Source: Marinobacter orientalis (GTDB taxonomy: Bacteria; Pseudomonadota; Gammaproteobacteria; Pseudomonadales; Oleiphilaceae). Taken from it: a stretch of 64,000 nt of DNA. The notes beneath the pieces were generated by a model, which saw nothing but the letters and a program-made list of their open reading frames with translations, searched no databases and was not told the DNA's origin. This document shows positions 58,330 to 64,000 of this stretch, in pieces; within the stretch, counting starts at the first letter, position 1, and each line of letters starts with the position of its first letter. The stretch spans positions 1,364,001 through 1,428,000 of the forward strand of contig NZ_SRZX01000001.1 in the NCBI RefSeq assembly GCF_004792665.1, written 5' to 3'. Made by a program: the position numbers and the translations under genes.

Positions 58330-59652
58330 TCACACTGGCCAGTCGGCGGCATCAACCAGGTGCAGGCCAACCGGCTGGGCTGCGTTACCACGCCAGCGCT
58401 TTACGAATTCGCCGTCCGGGTCGAATTGCTGAGACTGCTTTTCCAGGTTGAAATGCCGAGAGCCCCTGGAATTGGCACCGGCACCGGCCAGGTACTGCCA
58501 GTTACCATAATTGCTTGCGACATCGTAATCCACCAGTTGCTCTTCGAACCAGGCAGCGCCGTAACGCCAGTCCAGTTCCAGTTCGTTGACCAGGCAGCTG
58601 GCGACAATCTGCCGGCTGCGGTTGCTGATGTAGCCGGTTTCCCGCAACTGGTTCATGGCGGCGTTGACCAGCGGGTATTCCGTACTGCCCGCGCACCAGG
58701 CCTTGAAGCGGTGAGGGTAGAAGGAAGCAGGGCGCTTTTTCTGCTGCACCCCGTCACGGCGAAACAGGTCAGAACCATGCTTCAGGGTATACCAGTAGAA
58801 ATACTCCCGCCATAGCAGCTCGAACCACAGCCAGTAGGTGGATTCATTTTTAACGTGGCTCTCTTCGTACTCGGCGATGGTCTCGGCCACTTCGCGGGCA
58901 GACAGTGAGCCATTGGCCAGCCACGGGGATAGCCGGGAAGACGCTTCAGGGTCATCCAGGGCGTTGCGGGTTTCCTTGTAGGAATCGATGTGGTGGTTTA
59001 CGAACAGGTAGTCGTTCAAGCGCTCCAGCCCCGCGGACTCGCCGCCCTGGAACAGGGCAGGGTGCCGCGATTCGGGAATGGCCGGACATTCGCCACGATT
59101 GTCTTCCGGGTAGCCGGGTGCCGGCGGAAGTGCCGTGAGCGTGCGAATGCGCAAGCGTCCGGAGTTATAGTCAGCGTCCGTCTCAACCAGTTTACGGAAA
59201 CCGGAGAAGGTATCCGGCAGGTTCTCCAGCTCCATTGGTAGTGAGCCTTCAGTAAACAGGCTCAGAGTCTCGAATTGCTGGAAAACCGTTTTCGGCAACC
59301 TGTCTTTTATGGCGCTCCACTGGTCTGCTTCCCGTGTGCCGGGCTGGCGCGATCGTATGACACGCCCGATTCCGTGGTTATGCACCAGTTCCGGAATGAC
59401 CGTTTCGGGATGGCCAAAGGCAATATGCAGCCGCTGGCCCAGTGGCCTCAGGCTGCGTTCCAGTGTCATCAGGCTTTGCCAGAGAAAGCGCCAGCGATGA
59501 TCCCCCATGGTTTTGCACTGGAAGGGGCCTGGCGCAAACCAGCGCGGGTCTACCACATACACACAAAGCAGCATGTCCGACTTTGAAGCGGCCAGCAGGG
59601 CTGGATTGTCGTGTAGTCGCACGTCCCTTGTGAACCAGTATAGGGTCGCCAA
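58330..59652 (-). CDS. DASH-family cryptochrome / photolyase
   Basis: The 440-residue flavoprotein has the photolyase-related N-domain (MATLYWFTRDVRLHDNPAL) and the FAD-binding domain (about 200-420). The C-terminal motif DYDVASNYGNWQYLAGAGANSR and HFNLEKQSQQFDPDGEFVKRW is the hallmark of the DASH class. DASH proteins repair UV cyclobutane dimers in single-stranded DNA and may act as photoreceptors. The start is TTG at 59652 with GAGG upstream; no ATG gives a complete N-terminus. It precedes the DUF6231-like gene by 30 bases. Length is a little short compared with usual 480-500 residue members, but the landmarks of both domains are present. Confidence 0.9.
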   Translation of the reverse strand: MATLYWFTRDVRLHDNPALLAASKSDMLLCVYVVDPRWFAPGPFQCKTMGDHRWRFLWQSLMTLERSLRPLGQRLHIAFGHPETVIPELVHNHGIGRVIRSRQPGTREADQWSAIKDRLPKTVFQQFETLSLFTEGSLPMELENLPDTFSGFRKLVETDADYNSGRLRIRTLTALPPAPGYPEDNRGECPAIPESRHPALFQGGESAGLERLNDYLFVNHHIDSYKETRNALDDPEASSRLSPWLANGSLSAREVAETIAEYEESHVKNESTYWLWFELLWREYFYWYTLKHGSDLFRRDGVQQKKRPASFYPHRFKAWCAGSTEYPLVNAAMNQLRETGYISNRSRQIVASCLVNELELDWRYGAAWFEEQLVDYDVASNYGNWQYLAGAGANSRGSRHFNLEKQSQQFDPDGEFVKRWRGNAAQPVGLHLVDAADWPV

Positions 59653-59742
59653 AATCAGAGAACCTCGTTGAATGACATGGACGGGAACTATACGTTGTGC
59701 CGGTGGGGATAGATCGTCTCGGCGCGATTGCAGTGGTTTGCG

Positions 59743-60459
59743 TCAGGTGCCGCCCATGTAGATCGACATCAAATGATTGTCATCCCTGATATCGTCTTGT
59801 GTGCCTGCAAATTTGCGCTTCCCACCCGCAAAGATATAAACACTGTCGGCGACAGGCAAGGCTTCACGAATATTCTGCTCCACCATGATGACGCCGACCC
59901 CTCGCTCTTTCAGGCTGACAACTCTTTGCATGGTTTCGTGGACTAGTGCGGGCGAGAGTCCGGCCGACGGTTCGTCCAGCATCACAAACGCAGGATCTGT
60001 TACCAGGGCCCGGGCGATGGCCACCATCATCTGTTCGCCCCCCGACAGTGAGCCCGCCGGGGTATTTCTGCGACGCTGCAAATTCGGGTAATCGGCAATC
60101 AGAGATTCAATTCGGTCTTCAGTGATATCCCTGTTGTTTAGTGCGTATCCTCCCATTCTGAGGTTTTCCATGACGGTAAATCGCGGGAATACCCCCCCTC
60201 CCTGAGGCATCATTACAATGCCTTTGCGCACCATGTTGTGTACCGGTAATCCTGTGAGTTCGGTATCGCCAAGTGTTATCCGTCCGGACCATGCTGGCAG
60301 GAGACCGGCAATAGCCTTTATGACAGTGGACTTTCCGCTGCCATTGGGTCCGAAAATACAGGTTATATGCCCTGGAAGTGCAGAGGCGGTTATATCATGC
60401 ACTATCTCCTGTTTGCCGTAACCGGTGACCAGATTGTCGACTCTCAGTTCGTTGCTCAT
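59743..60459 (-). CDS. livF: Branched-chain amino-acid-type ABC transporter ATPase LivF
   Basis: The 238-residue ATPase matches LivF of the HAAT-type importer. Walker A is FGPNGSGKST, the signature LSGGEQMMVAIARAL and Walker B VMLDEPSAGLSP, with an MVEQNIREAL switch region. The start ATG overlaps the livG stop by 4 bases, and the genes form the run sbp-H-M-G-F on the minus strand. Liv-type ATPases can serve aliphatic amides, urea or acids besides Leu/Ile/Val, so the symbol describes family and position. Nothing follows it downstream within the transcript except the divergent gap to the cryptochrome gene. Confidence 0.93.
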   Translation of the reverse strand: MSNELRVDNLVTGYGKQEIVHDITASALPGHITCIFGPNGSGKSTVIKAIAGLLPAWSGRITLGDTELTGLPVHNMVRKGIVMMPQGGGVFPRFTVMENLRMGGYALNNRDITEDRIESLIADYPNLQRRRNTPAGSLSGGEQMMVAIARALVTDPAFVMLDEPSAGLSPALVHETMQRVVSLKERGVGVIMVEQNIREALPVADSVYIFAGGKRKFAGTQDDIRDDNHLMSIYMGGT

Positions 60460-61199
60460 GTGCGCCCCAGATAGGCTTGTTGGACATTGCTGTCGCTGGC
60501 AATGGTTTCAAAGTCGCCTTCCGCCACCACTTTGCCCTGATCCATAACCACAAGCCGGTCGCAGATTTCCTTAACCATTTCCATGTCATGTTCAATGACC
60601 AGAAAAGTGATGCCGGTTTTTCGTAATTGCTGTATGGCGTCCAGAATTATCTGGCGAATGTTGGGATGCACGCCCGCAGTGACTTCATCGAGCAGAATTA
60701 CTTTCGGGTCGCGCACGCAGACTCGCCCGAATTCCACCAGTTTCTGTTGACCGCCGGAAAGCTCAGAGGTCAGGTTGTCGATCACGTGGCTGATCTCCAG
60801 CATTTCCAGAGTGCTTTCCATCCTCTCGCGGGCACGTTTCCAGTCTCCTTCGACGGCAGCCGCCAACAGGTTGTCCCTGACAGACATGTTGAGAAACAGG
60901 GAAGGAATCTGAAAGGTTCTGCTTATGCCTGTACGGGCGATTTTCCAGGTGGGCCAGCCAGTAACGTCGATTCCCTGCAAACGTATCTTCCCGGCGTCAG
61001 GCTTCTGTCCGCCTGCTGCAAGACTGAACAACGTCGACTTACCGCTACCATTGGGGCCAATAACCCCGACTACTTCACTAACATCGGCGGAGAGTGAAAC
61101 GTCGTCGACCGCGGTAATTCCACCAAAGTGTTTGCTAACCGACTCAATGGCCAGCGGCGGGTACTCCGAGGACTCGGCTTTATGGTACGCAGATGACAT
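60456..61199 (-). CDS. livG: Branched-chain amino-acid-type ABC transporter ATPase LivG
   Basis: The 247-residue ATPase matches LivG. Walker A is GPNGSGKST, the signature LTSELSGGQQKLVEFGRV, and Walker B VILLDEVTAGVHP, in which Val-Thr replaces the usual Pro-Ser/Thr stretch but keeps the catalytic Glu. The insert SRTFQIPSLFLNMSVRDNLL is typical of LivG. The N-terminus has about 15 extra polar residues (MSSAYHKAESSEYPP). The start lies 13 bases after the livM stop and the stop overlaps livF by 4 bases. It forms the paired ATPase dimer with LivF. Confidence 0.93.
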   Translation of the reverse strand: MSSAYHKAESSEYPPLAIESVSKHFGGITAVDDVSLSADVSEVVGVIGPNGSGKSTLFSLAAGGQKPDAGKIRLQGIDVTGWPTWKIARTGISRTFQIPSLFLNMSVRDNLLAAAVEGDWKRARERMESTLEMLEISHVIDNLTSELSGGQQKLVEFGRVCVRDPKVILLDEVTAGVHPNIRQIILDAIQQLRKTGITFLVIEHDMEMVKEICDRLVVMDQGKVVAEGDFETIASDSNVQQAYLGRT

Positions 61200-61212
61200 C
61201 AGAGGCCTTCTC

Positions 61213-62190
61213 CTAGAGTTTGCCGAGAATTCTGGAAATCAGTTCCTTGCCGCGCTGGCGTCCCATGATAAGACTGATCAACCCGTTGGGAAGGAACAGA
61301 ACCACCAGCGCGATAATAACGCCGAGGATGGGGAGATATATGACGGTGTCCCCGAACGTCGACCAGATGTAACGATTTGTGATCCAGAGCAAAACCCCGC
61401 CCAGGGCCGGGCCCCAAACGGTTCCAAGCCCGCCGAGAAGAACCATGACAACCATCTGGTCGGTAATCTCGGGCCCCATGACGGAGTACGGATCGATATA
61501 GGTTGTCCAGTAGGCGTAGATGCTGCCGAAAAGCGCGGTGATGGCTGCTGAGAGCGCAAAAGACTGCACTTTTACCAGGTTTGTCCTGATGCCCAGCGAC
61601 TCGGCAGCCGGCTCGTCGTCCCGTAGTGCCTTGATTCTGAATCCGAAGCGCGAGCGTTCGATTAACACCCAGACTCCGATGAAGCTGGCCGCTGATGCGA
61701 TCAGCATGGTGTAGTAGAAGAAAAACTCATTGAGGTAAGCTGGCAGGGAGAGCCCGGATGTGCCACCGGTAAAGTCCAGCACTGTGACCAGCTGTAGCAG
61801 CATTTCGGCGAAGGCCCAGGTTGCGATGGCAAAATAGGCGCCCCTGAGCCGCATGGTCGGCCCGCCAATGGCCACGGCGACAGCCATTGACAGAATGATC
61901 GCCGGCAGCAGGGTGACGAAGAACGAGGCGCCAACATCGGACTGCATCAGGATTGCCGTGGTGTAGGCACCGATTCCGAAGAATGCCGAGTGCCCGAAGC
62001 TGATATACCCAGCGTAACCGCCCACGATGTTCCAGGCACAGGCCAGCCCCGCCCACATCAGTGCGCCGGTGGCAATTCTCAGAGTGTAAGGGTCAATAGC
62101 GGCGGGCAATGCCACAAGGGCGATCACCATAGCGCCGATCAGGAGGGACCGGACGATGAGTTTCGGGGTCAGATCAGGTTTAGATGCCAC
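61213..62190 (-). CDS. livM: Branched-chain amino-acid-type ABC transporter permease LivM
   Basis: This inner-membrane permease has about eight to ten helices and the LivM signatures GGYAGYISFGHSAFFGIGAY and LLGGLGTVWGPALGG. GTG at 62190 is chosen as start because GGAG lies 9 bases upstream and the usual LivM N-terminus follows (VASKPDLTPK). It overlaps the livH end by 11 bases. A longer reading from 62247 would enter the livH coding region with an unrelated N-terminus. With LivH it forms the translocation pore for the substrate delivered by the binding protein. Confidence 0.93.
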   Translation of the reverse strand: MASKPDLTPKLIVRSLLIGAMVIALVALPAAIDPYTLRIATGALMWAGLACAWNIVGGYAGYISFGHSAFFGIGAYTTAILMQSDVGASFFVTLLPAIILSMAVAVAIGGPTMRLRGAYFAIATWAFAEMLLQLVTVLDFTGGTSGLSLPAYLNEFFFYYTMLIASAASFIGVWVLIERSRFGFRIKALRDDEPAAESLGIRTNLVKVQSFALSAAITALFGSIYAYWTTYIDPYSVMGPEITDQMVVMVLLGGLGTVWGPALGGVLLWITNRYIWSTFGDTVIYLPILGVIIALVVLFLPNGLISLIMGRQRGKELISRILGKL

Positions 62191-63052
62191 GTCCCAGAAC
62201 TCCTTTCGGTGCAACCAGAAGAGTAAGATACAGGGTTCCGAAAACAATCAGTAACGAATATCGGGCCCCAATATAGGTGGCGACATAGGCTTCAAGCAGG
62301 CCGAGAGCGAGGCCGGCGACCAGAACGCCACCAACCGATCCCAGCCCGGCAAGTACCGCGACAAAGAATGCAAAGAGTGTGTAGCGAATACCGACGCTGG
62401 GGTTCACGGAATAGACGGTTGCAATCAATACCCCGGCGGATGCGGTCAAAGCGGTATATATACCGTACACCCATGCTGAAACCCGCTTTACGTCTACCCC
62501 CATCAATCCGGCATGGTCATGGTTTTGCGCCAGTGCCCTTACCGCCATACCAAAACGGCTCCGGTAGAGCAGAATAAACAGCCCCAGGCTGAACAGTAGC
62601 GCCATGACAAAGGCAGACAATCGCATCAGTGGAATAGTGACCGGACCCAGACTCAGGAACTGACCTGACAACACGGATTCGACGCTGCGGCTGTTGTAGG
62701 ACCAGAGCCAGAGGGCGCCCCCACGCATAAACAGGAATATGCCGAAAGTAAAGGCCAATGCCATGAGGTCAGGTCGCGCATACCGACTGGTTCTGACATG
62801 GTATATCAACGGGCCCAGCCCACGACCGATCAGCAGGAAAAGCGCGAAAACCAGGAAAATACTGATGAAGGGGTCTATGCCGGCCAGGGTTACCAGCCAA
62901 TAGGCGGTGTAGCCGCCCAGCATGGTCCAGCCTCCGACAGCAAAGTCGATCACATGGAGCACGCCGAACGTGAGCTGGAATCCGATCGTCAGGCAAATCA
63001 GGATGCCACCGATCAGGATGCCGTTTACAAGTGTCTGCAGGAAAAGGTCCAA
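62180..63052 (-). CDS. livH: Branched-chain amino-acid-type ABC transporter permease LivH
   Basis: This is the LivH-type permease with about eight helices; LVNGILIGGILICLTIGFQLTFGVLHVIDFAVGGWTMLGGY is the recognisable N-terminal block, and VLAGLGSVGGVLVAGLALGLLEAY the late motif. I prefer the TTG at 63052, since GAGGA is 8 bases upstream and it gives MDLFLQTLVNGIL; a GTG at 63082 would add ten residues and bury that site. A 14-bp hairpin lies between the binding-protein gene and this start. The stop overlaps the livM start by 11 bases. Confidence 0.92.
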   Translation of the reverse strand: MDLFLQTLVNGILIGGILICLTIGFQLTFGVLHVIDFAVGGWTMLGGYTAYWLVTLAGIDPFISIFLVFALFLLIGRGLGPLIYHVRTSRYARPDLMALAFTFGIFLFMRGGALWLWSYNSRSVESVLSGQFLSLGPVTIPLMRLSAFVMALLFSLGLFILLYRSRFGMAVRALAQNHDHAGLMGVDVKRVSAWVYGIYTALTASAGVLIATVYSVNPSVGIRYTLFAFFVAVLAGLGSVGGVLVAGLALGLLEAYVATYIGARYSLLIVFGTLYLTLLVAPKGVLGRGI

Positions 63053-63088
63053 ATCGGTACTCCTCGTCCAAGCGTTGTCCACGCGTTG

Positions 63089-63137
63089 CTACCGTTGCCG
63101 ACCGCCTTCCCCTCAGGAGAGCTGTCGGCAACGGTAG
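63089..63137 (-). repeat. Intercistronic hairpin between the binding-protein gene and livH
   Basis: CTACCGTTGCCGAC (63089-63102) and GTCGGCAACGGTAG (63124-63137) are perfect 14-bp inverted arms with a 21-base loop. On the minus strand it follows the binding-protein stop by 13 bases and precedes the livH start by 36 bases. No T-run follows, so full termination is unlikely. In position it resembles hairpins that stabilise the upstream binding-protein mRNA in ABC importer operons. Confidence 0.75.
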
Positions 63138-63150
63138 ATTCGGTTTTGTG

Positions 63151-64000
63151 TCACGAAGTACCGGGGATCGGGTAAACAAGCTCGCCCTTGGATGCGTTTT
63201 CCGGAGCCACGGGCACTACATCGCCGTTCTTGATCTGAATGACGACCGGCACCGGCTTGGTATTGTTGTGGAAATGGTTTCCTTCCTTGGCAAATCCCAC
63301 TGGACCGTAGAACGTTTCAATGTCCGTATCTTCAATGGCTTTGGCGAGTTCCGCACGGGTTCCCTGATCCCAAGGCGGTGCTTTACCGAGCCGGCGCGCG
63401 GCGTCCTGTAGTACCAGGCCGCTGGCCGAACAGGCCGCTTCGGTGTAATCCGGCCGTGTTCCCCATCGGGAAAAGGACAGATCTGAATAGTCACTGGCGG
63501 TTCCGAACAGTTCGTCCTTGTAAGGTAATCCTTCTGTCCACACGGAGACCCCGAGAATGCCGTTCGAATCGGTTCCGGTTTCCTTGATGAATGCTGCAGA
63601 CGTTACACCGTAGTGCATGATCATGGCCTTGGGCTTGTAATTCAGCGCCTTCGCCGTACTCACAAAATTGATAAAGATATCTTCATGCCCTCCGATAGCC
63701 ACGATATCCGGGTTTTCCGATTTCAGCTTGGATACAATGGCCGAGAGATCAGAGCCGGCGGGAAACAGCTCGTAACTCAGGAGATCCAGTCCCGACTCTT
63801 CAACACCTTTGCGGAAGCCTTCCGCCGTTTCCTTGGAGAAGGGCTCATCAACGCCGATAACCGAAGCGGTTTTTGCCCGGTCGCCAAGATTTTCCGCCAG
63901 CACCATCATGGATTTATCGGTGGTAAGATCCACTGCCGGAATCATCCCGAAATTGAAGGCCGGTTTTGCCAGCCAGACATTCGGAGACTCGGCGGATCCG
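63151..64000 (-). CDS. Branched-chain amino-acid-type ABC substrate-binding protein (N-terminus outside window)
   Basis: The last 283 codons of a periplasmic-binding-protein type I (Leu/Ile/Val-binding-like) protein run to the right window edge on the minus strand; the signal peptide lies outside. Visible features are the alternating beta/alpha binding-protein pattern (KTASVIGVDEPFSKETAEGFRKGVEESGLDLLSYELFPAGSDLSAIVSKLKSENPDIVAIGGHEDIF) and the late GPVGFAKEGNHFHNNTKPVPVVIQIKNGDVVPV. The C-terminal VVPVAPENASKGELVYP is typical. It heads the liv run. The ligand is not predictable; this branch includes proteins for amides and aromatic or aliphatic acids. Confidence 0.92.
   Translation of the reverse strand, partial: GSAESPNVWLAKPAFNFGMIPAVDLTTDKSMMVLAENLGDRAKTASVIGVDEPFSKETAEGFRKGVEESGLDLLSYELFPAGSDLSAIVSKLKSENPDIVAIGGHEDIFINFVSTAKALNYKPKAMIMHYGVTSAAFIKETGTDSNGILGVSVWTEGLPYKDELFGTASDYSDLSFSRWGTRPDYTEAACSASGLVLQDAARRLGKAPPWDQGTRAELAKAIEDTDIETFYGPVGFAKEGNHFHNNTKPVPVVIQIKNGDVVPVAPENASKGELVYPIPGTS

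Overview
The window is high-GC gammaproteobacterial chromosome with dense, mostly operonic coding and short intergenic gaps. The gene set points to a marine, Marinobacter-like heterotroph: beta-oxidation genes, several RND pumps, a RegB/RegA redox pair, an OprC-type copper receptor, a DASH cryptochrome and palindromic intergenic repeats. The genus is inferred from gene content and remembered gene families; no 16S or other marker is present. I see no rRNA, tRNA, CRISPR array, insertion sequence, phage gene or plasmid origin.

Bases 1-16.3 kb form an acyl-CoA catabolic region. It holds an acyl-CoA synthetase (cut by the left edge), a MaoC hydratase, a class II aldolase-family protein, a PimD/PimC-like acyl-CoA dehydrogenase pair, glutaryl-CoA dehydrogenase, a multi-pass membrane protein, a GhrA-type reductase and an IclR regulator. 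A fused enoyl-CoA hydratase/3-hydroxyacyl-CoA dehydrogenase, a thiolase, a 600-residue acyl-CoA dehydrogenase and an aldehyde dehydrogenase follow. The set resembles a pimelate-type dicarboxylate route ending in glutaryl-CoA. Related GTTTCG-centred sites lie in three promoter regions around the IclR gene. Four palindromic repeat loci also fall in this part.

Bases 16.4-28.5 kb carry a QsdR-type TetR regulator, an exported MsrA-MsrB fusion, a cNMP/CBS/DUF294 protein overlapping a DnaQ-like exonuclease, a complete RND efflux operon (TolC-like, adaptor, pump) and an Atg22-like MFS transporter. Bases 28.7-32 kb carry a persulfide-dioxygenase-like hydrolase, a SulP transporter and an overlapping solitary CbiM-like protein. 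On the other strand, 31.9-40 kb is a same-strand run: gdhA, a truncated PEP-synthase-like protein, regB, regA and a PAS/GGDEF/EAL protein.

Bases 40.2-56.5 kb are an envelope-transport region. It has an OprC-like TonB receptor, a two-gene RND system without TolC, a diguanylate cyclase, and a five-gene run in which an RND adaptor and pump are chained to an AttEFGH-like ABC ATPase, FtsX-type permease and AttH/CrtC-like lipoprotein. Bases 56.5-64 kb contain a DUF1232 protein, a fructosamine-kinase-family protein, a DUF6231-like protein, a DASH cryptochrome and a branched-chain amino-acid-type ABC transporter whose binding-protein gene runs off the right edge.

The item most worth pursuing is the RND plus AttEFGH-like run at 48.0-56.5 kb. 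Next are the PEP-synthase-like protein that lacks its catalytic half beside gdhA and regBA, and the CbiM-like protein that lacks the family's metal-binding N-terminus.
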